Shown here one piece after another: positions 42,542-51,953 of a DNA stretch of 51,953 bases. Under the pieces are notes generated by a model, which was not told where the DNA came from, searched no databases, and worked only from the letters and a program-made list of their open reading frames with translations. The translations under genes were made by a program, and so were the position numbers. This DNA comes from Streptomyces sp. Ru73 (GTDB taxonomy: Bacteria; Actinomycetota; Actinomycetes; Streptomycetales; Streptomycetaceae). The stretch lies in contig NZ_PQSQ01000057.1 in the NCBI RefSeq assembly GCF_002920575.1, positions 1-51,953 of the forward strand. The letters are read 5' to 3'. Position 1 is the first letter of the stretch, and the number at the start of each line of letters is the position of its first letter.

Positions 42542-45214
42542 ATGGATCCCACGACCGCCGCCGCCCGTCTCGTCCCCGGCCTCGTCGGGCCGCTCGTCAG
42601 AACGCTGTTCGTGAGCGCGGAGGAGGACCCTGCGGCGGGCGTGGCGGACGACCGGCCGGTGCCGGTGGCCCGGCTCGTCGCCTTCCGCGGGGAGAAGCCG
42701 GCGCTCACCGAGGAGGGCCTCGAACGGCTGGCCGGGCGCCTGGTGGCCACGGCGGCGCCCGACGAGGGGGCGTTCCGGCCGGTGGCCGGCGCGCTGGCCC
42801 GTACGCTCGGCGCGCTCGCCACCACGGAGCTGGACGACTGGCAGGCCGTACGGCTGCGGCCCGCCGACTTCGCGCAGCGCATGCGCGCCGCGGCGCCGGA
42901 CGCGGAGCACGGCCTGACGGCCGGCGGCCGGGCGCTACACCGGGCCGTGCTCGACGTGGTGGCCGTGCACATCCTGCGCTTCTTCACGCTGCGCTCGGAC
43001 TTCGTGGCCCGCACCCTGCCGGAGGAGACCCGGCGGCTGGCGGACCTGGCGGCGGGCGGGGACGGCACCGCAGCGGACGGCCCGGCCACCGCAGGGGCCG
43101 TCCCGGACGAGCCGGCCACGGACGGCCCGGCCACCGGCGCTGCGCCCCCGTACGACGCCGCCGCGGCCGAGGCCGCCTTCGAGGCGCGGTACGCGCGGGA
43201 CCTCACCGTGCTCCACGACCACCTCACGATCTTCGGCATCGACCTCGCGCACTCGCCGGACAGCTGGCCGCTGGACGCGGCCTACCTGGGCCTCCAGTGC
43301 GAGCGCGGTGAGCCCGAGCGGTCCGGTCCGGCGGCCGGCGAGCGCCCGGACGCCGGCCGGCAGGCCCCGCCCGTCCCGGCCGAACAGGCACTGGCCGGGC
43401 TGGACAAGGCGCTCGTACGCGGCGTCGCGGGGTCGGGCAAGACGACCCTGCTGCAGTGGCTCGCGGTCGCCACCGCGCGCGACGAGCTGCCGTCGGCGCT
43501 GAGCGGGGAGCTGTCCGGCCGGGTGCCGTTCCTGCTGCCCGTACGCCGCTTCGCCTCGCACTCCGGCATCCCCACCCCCGACGGCTTCCTGGCGGCCATG
43601 GCCCACCCGGCGGCGGACGCGCAGCCGCCCGGCTGGGCGGAGCGGGTGCTGCGGGCGGGCCGGGGGCTGCTCCTCGTGGACGGCGTGGACGAGGCGCCGG
43701 AGGACGACCGCGAGGTGCTGCGGACGCGGCTGCGGGAGTGGGCGGACCGGTACCCCGGCAACGTCTGGGTGGTGACCTCACGGCCCTCCGCCGTGCCCGA
43801 GGACTGGCTGTCCGCCGACGGCTTCACCGAGCTGCGGCTGGCGCCGATGAGCCGCGAGGACGTCGCGGCGTTCATCCAGCGCTGGCACCGCGCCGCTGCC
43901 CAGCAGTCCCCCGCCGACCTGGACCGCCTCGGGCACTACGAACGCACGCTGCTGAACGCCGTGCGCATCACCCGCGACCTCGGGCGGCTGGCCACCAATC
44001 CGCTGATGTGCGGGCTGCTGTGCGCGCTCCACCGCGACCGCCGCGGCTACCTCCCGCACGGCCGCAAGGAGCTGTACGACGCGGGCCTGTCGATGCTGCT
44101 GGAGCGGCGGGACCGGGAACGGGCGATGGTGGCCACCGACGCCATCGACCTGCCCCGGCAGCCGAAGATCCAGCTGCTTCAGCGGCTGGCGCACTGGATG
44201 CTGGTCAACGGGCGGTCCGAGATGGACCGGGACGTCGCCGTCGGCACCCTCGCGCGGCATCTGCCCGCCATCCCCGACGCGGCGCGCCAGGGCGACGCCG
44301 AGGACGTCTACCGGCACCTGCTGAACCGCACCGGGCTGCTGCGCGAGACGACGCCGGGCACGGTGGACTTCGTGCACCGCACGTTCCAGGACTACCTGGC
44401 AGCGCGGGCCACCGTGCAGCAGCACGACTTCCCCCTGCTGCTGGACCACGCACACCACACCGAGTGGGAGGACGTCATCCGGATGGCCGTCGCGCTCGCC
44501 CGGCCCGACGAGTGCGCCCAGGTGCTGAACGGCCTGCTGGCGCCGCACCCGGGCGTGAAGGCCGCGGAGGCCCGGCACCGCAAGCTGCTGGCCGCCGCCT
44601 GCCTGGAGCACGCCACCGAGCTGGATCCGGAGGTCCGGGCACGTGTCCAGCGCTTCACTCGCGACATGATGCGGCCGACGACGCCGGCCGCGGCCCGCGC
44701 GCTGGGCTGGATCGGGCCGATCGTCCTGGAGATGCTGCCGGACCCGGCCACGGCCGACAACAACGAGGCGTACCTGCTGGCGCTCACCGCCACCTCCATC
44801 GGCGACGACATGGCGATCGACTACCTCACGGGGCTGCGGGAGCGGCCGCACCTGGACGTACGGGCGCAGCTGGCGAGCGCCTGGCGGAAGTACGACACCG
44901 AGCGGTACGCCCGCGAGATCATCGCCCATCTCGACGACGCCGAGCTGTACTTCCCCGTCTCCGACCTGGAGGAGCTGCACGCGCTGCGCCGGCTGGGCGG
45001 CCGGCCGCACCTCCAGATCGCCGGGCGGTTCACGCCCGACCAGCTCATCGAGGGCATCGTCGCCGAGCCGCTGACCCGGCTGTGGCTCTCCTACGACCTG
45101 GGCGTCCCGATGGACTGGCTGGCCGCCTTCCCCCGCCTGGAGACCCTCCTCATCGGGAGCCGCCTCCCCCGCCCGGCCGGCATCCCGGAGGGCATCGAGG
45201 TGGTGGAGCTGTAG
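42542..45214 (+). CDS. NACHT-domain NTPase, paralogous copy 2
   Basis: This 890-residue protein is strikingly like copy 1 through the whole NACHT part. Walker A GVAGSGKTT lies at 294-302, Walker B LLVDGVDEA at about 377-385, then VTSRPSA, NPLMCGL, RRGYLPHGRKELYDAG and FVHRTFQDYLAARA. The N-terminal helical domain also matches (both begin MDP and share HSPD.WPLDAAYL). An Ala/Pro/Thr-rich insert lies at about 175-200. Only about one or two leucine-rich repeats remain at the end (LETLLIGSRLP), so the putative sensor differs. It starts 91 bp after copy 1, same strand, with GGGGGA upstream of the ATG. Confidence 0.9.
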   Translation: MDPTTAAARLVPGLVGPLVRTLFVSAEEDPAAGVADDRPVPVARLVAFRGEKPALTEEGLERLAGRLVATAAPDEGAFRPVAGALARTLGALATTELDDWQAVRLRPADFAQRMRAAAPDAEHGLTAGGRALHRAVLDVVAVHILRFFTLRSDFVARTLPEETRRLADLAAGGDGTAADGPATAGAVPDEPATDGPATGAAPPYDAAAAEAAFEARYARDLTVLHDHLTIFGIDLAHSPDSWPLDAAYLGLQCERGEPERSGPAAGERPDAGRQAPPVPAEQALAGLDKALVRGVAGSGKTTLLQWLAVATARDELPSALSGELSGRVPFLLPVRRFASHSGIPTPDGFLAAMAHPAADAQPPGWAERVLRAGRGLLLVDGVDEAPEDDREVLRTRLREWADRYPGNVWVVTSRPSAVPEDWLSADGFTELRLAPMSREDVAAFIQRWHRAAAQQSPADLDRLGHYERTLLNAVRITRDLGRLATNPLMCGLLCALHRDRRGYLPHGRKELYDAGLSMLLERRDRERAMVATDAIDLPRQPKIQLLQRLAHWMLVNGRSEMDRDVAVGTLARHLPAIPDAARQGDAEDVYRHLLNRTGLLRETTPGTVDFVHRTFQDYLAARATVQQHDFPLLLDHAHHTEWEDVIRMAVALARPDECAQVLNGLLAPHPGVKAAEARHRKLLAAACLEHATELDPEVRARVQRFTRDMMRPTTPAAARALGWIGPIVLEMLPDPATADNNEAYLLALTATSIGDDMAIDYLTGLRERPHLDVRAQLASAWRKYDTERYAREIIAHLDDAELYFPVSDLEELHALRRLGGRPHLQIAGRFTPDQLIEGIVAEPLTRLWLSYDLGVPMDWLAAFPRLETLLIGSRLPRPAGIPEGIEVVEL

Positions 45215-45237
45215 CGGCCGGCGGCCGCCGGAAAACG

Positions 45238-45276
45238 CCGCTGCCCCGGAACCACGAGGTGGTTCCGGGGCAGCGG
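45238..45276. terminator. Strong bidirectional terminator between NACHT copy 2 and clpC
   Basis: A perfect 18-bp stem (45238-45255 with 45259-45276, loop GAG) lies between convergent stop codons. Confidence 0.85.
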
Positions 45277-45290
45277 ACTGAGGCGCGCGC

Positions 45291-47816
<2,526 letters not shown>

Positions 47817-47818
47817 CG

Positions 47819-48106
47819 TTAATCGCTCCTCAGAGCGGTCAGGCAGTTAGGGGTCGGTCCCCTCCCTGTCCTTCCGCATGCTAGTCCCGCGGGGCGGGAC
47901 AGCTCATTCCAACTGCCGACACCCGTCCTTGGCCTCCTGCCCCGAACAGCCGACATCTGCTCCAACCCGATGGTGCGAGACGATGTTCCCGCAGGCCAGG
48001 CATATACGCCCCATGCCAGTACGCCCATGGCGAACGCGGCCGCTCCCGACACGCGCGCGCTCATGCCGCGATCCCCGCGAACATCCCGCTCATCGCTGCG
48101 ATTCAT
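47819..48106 (-). CDS. Possible small membrane protein directly upstream of clpC
   Basis: This is a 95-residue reading frame with an excellent site (GAGGGGAGGG before ATG 48106). It contains one hydrophobic segment (VSGAAAFAMGVLAWGVYAW). Its TAA ends two bases before the clpC start codon, so coupled translation is possible and the clpC ribosome-binding site lies inside it. Against it: a ClgR-like box and a probable clpC -10 lie within the frame, and the C-terminal half is low in protein-like features. It may be a leader reading frame rather than a functional protein. Confidence 0.35.
   Translation of the reverse strand: MNRSDERDVRGDRGMSARVSGAAAFAMGVLAWGVYAWPAGTSSRTIGLEQMSAVRGRRPRTGVGSWNELSRPAGLACGRTGRGPTPNCLTALRSD
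48022..48035 (-). promoter_or_regulatory. ClgR-like box for clpC
   Basis: On the minus strand GTTCGCCATGGGCG contains the CGC-N5-GCG core of the ClgR operator, with the 5' GTT half also fitting. A TATATG -10-like box begins 15 bases downstream (about 48003-48008). ClgR activates clp and lon genes in actinobacteria. Confidence 0.45.
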
Positions 48107-48303
48107 CGTCCCTCCCCTCGCGGAAAGTCTTACCCGCTGCCTCTGACAGTCCATCCGCGCGGCCCGCCCAGCTCCGCTACGGGCGAACACCCTTGCGCCG
48201 ATTTACGCGTCCGTACGCCTGCCCTATACCCACCGGCAAACACGCTACGTGCACAACGTCGAACTCAGCGTAACTTCTGAGTCTTCTGGGAGTTGCACCG
48301 GTC

Positions 48304-49074
48304 ATGGCCCTCGCGCTCCCGCGCCCCCGCGCACCGCTGCACGCCGCAGGCTCCGCCGCGCGGCGGTGGTACGAGCAGGCGCTGGGCTGGCCGACGGACG
48401 ACGGCACGCCGCTCCGGCTGCGGACGGGAATCCGCTTCGACGTCCTGGAGATGCCCGCGGACGCGGGCTTCGCCACGCTGCGCCGTGCGGGCCGCACGGG
48501 CCCCGTCGCGCTCGGCAGGGGCGAACGGCCCGGAGACGGCCTTCCAGAGCCCGGAGAACCGGTTCTGCGCATCCTGGTGGCCGCGGGCGCGGCAGAGGAG
48601 CTGCCCGGGGTGCTGGAGTGGCTGGAGTGGGGCTCGGTGGACCTGGAGCTGACCGCTCTCGGCTCCGGTGACCTGATGCCCGCGCCACCACCGGTGGCGC
48701 CCCGGCCGTCGGCCGCGCGGGGCGGTACGACGCCGGTCCTGGCAGCGGGGCCCGGGCTGCCTGCGGGGGCCGGTCCGTGGGGGGCCGCTTGGGTACGGCC
48801 TCCGGAGCCGGGCCGCGATGTCGAGGCGACGCTGCCCTCCACGGGGAGCGGGGCAGGCCTCGGGGGCGGTGGTGGGGTTCCCCGTACGTCACGTATGGGG
48901 CGCGCCCCCGACCTCGTACGGCTCGTGAGCGTGGCGGCAACGGAATGCCACCGAGCACGGTTGCTGCGCGCAGGAAAAGGTCGAGCGGATCGCTTCCGCG
49001 GTGATCAGCCGTTGGCCTTCTCGTACGCCTCACGGACCGTCGCGGGGACACGGCCGCGGTCGTTGACCTCGTAG
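48304..49074 (+). CDS. SCO3374-type protein, function unknown
   Basis: This 256-residue protein begins MALALPRPRAPLHAAGSAARRWYEQALGWPTDDG. The RRWYEQALGWP segment recalls the N-terminal prim-pol-like region of bifunctional DNA primase/polymerase proteins, but catalytic residues are not evident. The remainder is Pro/Gly/Ala-rich. Its position between clpC and lsr2 matches the conserved Streptomyces gene SCO3374, whose family name I use. A weak GGAG site lies 12 bases upstream. A 6-bp inverted repeat ACTCAG/CTGAGT (48263-48282) may be regulatory. Its last 70 bases overlap the 3' end of lsr2 on the opposite strand. Confidence 0.65.
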   Translation: MALALPRPRAPLHAAGSAARRWYEQALGWPTDDGTPLRLRTGIRFDVLEMPADAGFATLRRAGRTGPVALGRGERPGDGLPEPGEPVLRILVAAGAAEELPGVLEWLEWGSVDLELTALGSGDLMPAPPPVAPRPSAARGGTTPVLAAGPGLPAGAGPWGAAWVRPPEPGRDVEATLPSTGSGAGLGGGGGVPRTSRMGRAPDLVRLVSVAATECHRARLLRAGKGRADRFRGDQPLAFSYASRTVAGTRPRSLTS

Positions 49075-49337
49075 CCGTTCTCCTTGGCCCACTTACGGAT
49101 CTCAGCGGTGTCCTTGTTCCCGGAGGAAGCGGCACGCGCCTTGCCACGGCCGCTCGCGGCACGACCGGTACGGCGGCCGGCCTTCACGAACGTCTCAAGG
49201 GCTTCGCGCAGCTTCTCCGCGTTGCCGGCGCTGAGGTCGATCTCATAGGACTTACCGTCGAGCGCGAACGTCACCGTCTCGTCCGCCTCGCCACCGTCGA
49301 GGTCGTCGACAAGAAGAACCTGAACCTTCTGTGCCAC
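49005..49337 (-). CDS. lsr2: Nucleoid-associated silencer Lsr2
   Basis: This is a 110-residue DNA-bridging protein that silences AT-rich genes, including specialised-metabolite clusters in Streptomyces. The N-terminal dimerisation domain begins VAQKVQVLLVDDLDGGEADETVTF. The DNA-binding domain contains the AT-hook-like RGRV (residues 98-101 region) after IRKWAKENGYEVNDRG. The start is the GTG at 49337, with AAAGGGA about 5 bases upstream; upstream residues are not conserved. An inverted repeat TTTTCC-G-GGAAAA (49384-49396) in an AT-rich patch upstream may be an autoregulatory site. Confidence 0.95.
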   Translation of the reverse strand: MAQKVQVLLVDDLDGGEADETVTFALDGKSYEIDLSAGNAEKLREALETFVKAGRRTGRAASGRGKARAASSGNKDTAEIRKWAKENGYEVNDRGRVPATVREAYEKANG

Positions 49338-49493
49338 CGGTTTCCCTTTCATCGAATGTGGATTACGACGGAAAGCAAACCGCTTTTCCGGGAAAAACAC
49401 AAACCCCCGGGTCGGGTTCAGATGCGGCAGCTCCGGGGAACAGCGCGATCGACAGCTATGAGATAGGGGCGCGATTCGGACATAGAACGCTGA

Positions 49494-50012
49494 TCACAGG
49501 TGCAGAAGCATGCGGCTGTTGCCTAGGGTGTTGGGCTTCACTCGTTCGAGACCGAGGAACTCGGCGACGCCCTCGTCATAGGAACGCAGCAGCTCGCTGT
49601 AGACATCACCGTCGACCGGAGTCTCACCGATCTCCACGAAGCCGTGCTTGGCGAAGAAGTCGACTTCGAAGGTCAGACAGAAAATACGGCGCACTCCCAG
49701 CCAGCTTGCGGTACGCAGCAGCTTGTCCAGGACCTGGTGGCCCACGCCGGCGCCCTTGAGCTGCGGGGCCACGGCGAGGGTGCGGACCTCCGCGAGGTCC
49801 TCCCACATGACGTGCAGGGCGCCGCAGCCCACGACCTCGGCGTCCTCGTCGCGCTCGGCCACCCAGAACTCCTGGATGTCCTCGTAAAGCGTGACGGTGG
49901 CTTTGTCGAGCAGGATCCCGTCACGCGAGTAGGAGTCGATGAGGCGGCGTACGGCGGGCACATCGGCGGTGCGGGCCCGGCGCACGGTGACGCCATTCGA
50001 TAGTGGTGGCAT
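49494..50012 (-). CDS. argA: Amino-acid N-acetyltransferase (ArgA-type GNAT)
   Basis: This is a 172-residue GNAT enzyme. It matches the mycobacterial short NAGS (Rv2747): VRRARTADVPAVRRLIDSY, LYEDIQEFWVAE, VVGCGALHVMWEDLAEVRTLAV, and CLTFEVDFFAKHGFVEIG (in parts). It ends KPNTLGNSRMLLHL. It likely makes N-acetylglutamate for arginine synthesis. The ATG at 50012 has TAGCGT 7 bases upstream and no Shine-Dalgarno, so may be leaderless, or translated with the BlaI-type gene, which ends 10 bases before. Confidence 0.9.
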   Translation of the reverse strand: MPPLSNGVTVRRARTADVPAVRRLIDSYSRDGILLDKATVTLYEDIQEFWVAERDEDAEVVGCGALHVMWEDLAEVRTLAVAPQLKGAGVGHQVLDKLLRTASWLGVRRIFCLTFEVDFFAKHGFVEIGETPVDGDVYSELLRSYDEGVAEFLGLERVKPNTLGNSRMLLHL

Positions 50013-50022
50013 GCAAGGGACG

Positions 50023-50436
50023 CTATCGTTCCGACTCCGGGGGTCCGGCGCCGGGTTCCTGGACTTCCTCGGGGGCTCCCGCCTGTACGACGCGCATGGC
50101 ATCACGGAGCGCCTGCCGCTGTTCCTGCGACATCATCCCGAAGAAGGCGACGAGGGCGGCCGCGGGGTTGTCGCTGACCGACCACGCTTCGTTCATCAGT
50201 GCGGCCGAGTAGGCGGCGCGAGTGGAGACCGCCTCATATCTATAGGCGCGGCCTTCCGCTTCTCGCCGCACCCAGCCCTTCTGGTGAAGGTTGTCCAATA
50301 CGGTCATCACGGTGGTGTACGCGATGGACCGTTCCTTCTGCAGATCTTCCAGGACTTCCCGAACGGTTACCGGCCGGTTCCACTGCCAGACCCGCGTCAT
50401 GACGGCATCTTCCAGTTCACCCAAACGTCTCGGCAC
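50023..50436 (-). CDS. BlaI/MecI/CopY family winged-helix repressor
   Basis: This 137-residue protein has a winged helix at residues 1-80 (LGELEDAVMTRVWQWNRPVTVREVLEDLQKERSIAYTTVMTVLDNLHQKGWVRRE, in parts), followed by a helical dimerisation tail. BlaI-type repressors control beta-lactamase or copper genes and are usually paired with a BlaR membrane protease; none is adjacent. The GTG at 50436 has TATTGT 6 bases upstream, suggesting a leaderless transcript. The argA-type gene follows at 10 bases, so the two form an operon. Confidence 0.9.
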   Translation of the reverse strand: MPRRLGELEDAVMTRVWQWNRPVTVREVLEDLQKERSIAYTTVMTVLDNLHQKGWVRREAEGRAYRYEAVSTRAAYSAALMNEAWSVSDNPAAALVAFFGMMSQEQRQALRDAMRVVQAGAPEEVQEPGAGPPESER

Positions 50437-50510
50437 ACGAGAACAATAGTGGGAGATGTCCAGAATGCCGCGTGTTGACGGGGGCGCGCGACCGATTCCT
50501 CACAGAAAAG

Positions 50511-50547
50511 ACGTACGGCCCGGGATGTGCAATCCCGGGCCGTACGT
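50511..50547 (-). terminator. Rho-independent terminator of the 59-residue gene
   Basis: A perfect 16-bp stem (50511-50526 with 50532-50547, loop GTGCA) is followed on the minus strand by CTTTTCTGTG, giving a short U-run. Confidence 0.85.
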
Positions 50548-50598
50548 CACATTCGCGTGGCCCGCGGGCCGGAGCGGACCCGTACGGTCCGCCGTCCC

Positions 50599-50778
50599 TC
50601 AGGCGCCGTGCGCGCGGGGCTCCTGGCGGGCGGCCTCGGCGTTCTGGAGGACCGCGTCCACGGCGGCGTCCTCCTTGGCCTTGTTCGCGCCGCCCTGGCT
50701 CTTGATCATCGTCACGATGACTGCGGTGAAGGCGACGGCCATCACGACAGGGGGAAGCAGAGCGGACACGTAATCCAT
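50599..50778 (-). CDS. 59-residue single-pass membrane protein
   Basis: This is a short protein that begins MDYVSALLPPVVMAVAFTAV and continues IVTMIKSQGG. It has one N-terminal transmembrane helix (about 5-25) and a charged, helical C-terminus (NKAKEDAAVDAVLQNAEAARQ). AAGGAGG lies 7 bases before the ATG, a strong site. A terminator with U-run follows the gene, supporting real expression. It lies 47 bases downstream of the 216-residue gene on the same strand. No family was recognised; it is the type of small conserved Streptomyces protein missed by length cut-offs. Confidence 0.75.
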   Translation of the reverse strand: MDYVSALLPPVVMAVAFTAVIVTMIKSQGGANKAKEDAAVDAVLQNAEAARQEPRAHGA

Positions 50779-50825
50779 GACGAGGGCCTCCTTGTGCGAC
50801 GAGACTTCCAGAGTACGCGCAGCGC

Positions 50826-51476
50826 TCAGGCGGTCCGGGCCGCGGGGGGCGGGGTGGGTCTGCGGCGCGGCGGGAAGACCTCGCCGGGCGTGGGCACCGG
50901 CCGGTCGCCGCGGCGGCCCGGACGCGGCCCGGCGGGACCGGGCTGCGCGGGCTTCGGCGCCGGCTGCGGCTGGGCCGGGCGCTCCGGCTCGTCGGCCGCC
51001 CGGCCGCCGGGGAGCGCGCGCAGCCGGGTCCGCGCGGAGCGCTCGGCGATCTGCTCGCAGCGGCGCAGCAGATCGGCACGGCGGGCCCGCTCGGCCGGGC
51101 CGACGGCCGGCGAGCGCAGCACGCGCAGCGCCGCGAGGTCGTCGGAGCCGGGCACGTACCCGGCCGCCAGGGCCTCCTGGAGGCGCTCCAGGTAGCCGTG
51201 AGCGGAGCCGGGGAGGGCCTCGCGGTACCGGGCGAGGTCGGCGAGCAGGAAGGCGCGCAGCCGCCCGCCCTCGCGCTCCGCCTCGTCCAGCGCCTCGGCG
51301 AGCCGGAGGCAGTCCCGGACCTCTTCGGTGCGCCGCGGATCGCGGGAGGCGGGTACGGAGCCGGCGGGTGCGGGGGCGGGAAGGGGCTTGAGGGCGGCGG
51401 CGAGGGCGCGGCGGAGCACGCGCAGTTCGTCCGCGCTGAACGCCATGCCGCCGCGGAATCCGTATGGCGTGGGCAT
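50826..51476 (-). CDS. Conserved hypothetical helical protein with Pro-rich tail
   Basis: This is a 216-residue protein. The first 140 residues are strongly helical and charged (ELRVLRRALAAALK, EVRDCLRLAEALDEAEREGGRLRAF, in part). The last 65 residues are Pro/Arg-rich and disordered (PAQPQPAPKPAQPGP...PPRRRPTPPP). No enzyme motif or membrane segment is present. ATG 51476 has TAAAGT 6 bases upstream and no ribosome-binding site, so is likely leaderless; ATG 51446 is the alternative. Located between coaX and the 59-residue gene. Confidence 0.7.
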   Translation of the reverse strand: MPTPYGFRGGMAFSADELRVLRRALAAALKPLPAPAPAGSVPASRDPRRTEEVRDCLRLAEALDEAEREGGRLRAFLLADLARYREALPGSAHGYLERLQEALAAGYVPGSDDLAALRVLRSPAVGPAERARRADLLRRCEQIAERSARTRLRALPGGRAADEPERPAQPQPAPKPAQPGPAGPRPGRRGDRPVPTPGEVFPPRRRPTPPPAARTA

Positions 51477-51543
51477 GGCCCGACTTTAATTACTAAACGG
51501 ACAAAAACCCCGGTATTTGGCATTTCCGGGTGCGGCGCGCAAG

Positions 51544-51580
51544 GCGCCCCGGTAAAGCCCCCGAGGGGGCACCGGGGCGC
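51544..51580. terminator. Terminator after coaX
   Basis: GCGCCCCGGT (51544-51553) pairs with ACCGGGGCGC (51571-51580), enclosing an inner GCCCCC/GGGGGC stem. Confidence 0.8.
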
Positions 51581-51586
51581 AGCGCT

Positions 51587-51953
51587 TCACTGCCGCCCGA
51601 CGTTCCGCTCGTACACCAGGCGCAGCCCGATGAGGGTGAGCCAGGGCTCATGCATGTCGATCGTGGAGGACTCGCCCAGCACCATCGGGGCCAGCCCGCC
51701 CGTGGCGATCACGGTCACGTCCTCGGGGTCGTCGGCCAGCTCCCGCGCCATCCGCTGCACGACGCCGTCGACCTGCCCGGCGAAGCCGTAGAGGATGCCG
51801 GACTGCATGGCCTCGACGGTGTTCTTGCCGATGATGCTGCGCGGCCGGGCCAGCTCGATCTTGCGCAGCTGCGCGCCCTTGACGCCCAGCGCGTCCACCG
51901 AGATCTCGATGCCCGGCGCGATCACGCCGCCCACGTACTCGCCGCGCGCGCTC
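51587..51953 (-). CDS. coaX: Type III pantothenate kinase, 3' part only
   Basis: The frame runs into the window edge, so the N-terminus is missing. About 121 residues are present, from ARGEYVGGVIAPGIEIS through VIATGGLAPMVLGE to LGLRLVYERN-type ending. The motifs GGVIAPG, GKNTVEAMQSG and ATGGLA are typical of CoaX, which phosphorylates pantothenate in the first step of coenzyme A synthesis, using an ASKHA fold and needing a monovalent cation. In Streptomyces coaX belongs near pan/nad genes, which would lie beyond the window. Confidence 0.93.
   Translation of the reverse strand, partial: SARGEYVGGVIAPGIEISVDALGVKGAQLRKIELARPRSIIGKNTVEAMQSGILYGFAGQVDGVVQRMARELADDPEDVTVIATGGLAPMVLGESSTIDMHEPWLTLIGLRLVYERNVGRQ

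Overview
The window is high-GC, gene-dense actinobacterial DNA, almost certainly a Streptomyces chromosomal core region. The evidence is third-position GC bias, GTG starts, a complete sigE-cseA-cseB-cseC envelope-stress operon, the clpC / SCO3374-type gene / lsr2 neighbourhood, radA next to disA, and a Streptomyces-type auxiliary trpS. Gene order recalls the S. coelicolor stretch from about SCO3334 to SCO3380 (from memory, not searched). No tRNA, rRNA, CRISPR array, insertion sequence or phage gene was seen.

Layout. 1-5.9 kb: trpS behind a leader peptide with tandem Trp codons and a terminator/antiterminator pair, then convergent proC, an XRE-type membrane regulator, a secreted SH3-like protein and a one-polypeptide ABC exporter. 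6-13.6 kb: a small secreted protein, a SulP transporter, an M1-type lipoprotein peptidase, small proteins and a Ser/Thr kinase with a beta-propeller sensor. 13.6-19.2 kb: ilvD, a TetR regulator coupled to a sugar-phosphate isomerase, a Ppx/GppA phosphatase and a divergent Cys-rich protein. 19.2-30.3 kb: a sigma-like/zinc anti-sigma/BACON fusion, radA, disA (c-di-AMP synthase), a 7-bp tandem repeat, a surface protein, an unusual aconitase-family protein, a PNPOx-fold protein, mutY and a YVTN propeller. 30.6-34 kb: sigE-cseABC. 34-38.8 kb: a small membrane protein, a VOC protein with an AraC regulator, a DHA2 drug exporter with a divergent TetR and two operator-like palindromes, and an M23 peptidase. 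39.3-45.2 kb: two tandem paralogous NACHT (NLR-type) NTPases. 45.3-52 kb: clpC, the SCO3374-type gene, lsr2, an ArgA-type acetyltransferase, a BlaI-type repressor, small proteins and the 3' part of coaX.

How the genes relate. Several themes concern the envelope: SigE/Cse, M23, DisA, SH3 and BACON proteins. Others are stress and quality control (ClpC, RadA, MutY, Lsr2) and amino-acid metabolism (TrpS, ProC, IlvD, ArgA). The strongest candidate for a little-described system is the NACHT pair, which carries NTPase and (in the first copy) leucine-rich-repeat features but no recognisable effector domain. Other notable points are the Trp attenuator, an aconitase-family enzyme with one expected iron-sulfur cysteine replaced by serine, the sigma/anti-sigma/BACON fusion, and eleven starts that look leaderless. 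Most gene boundaries are marked by long perfect hairpins.
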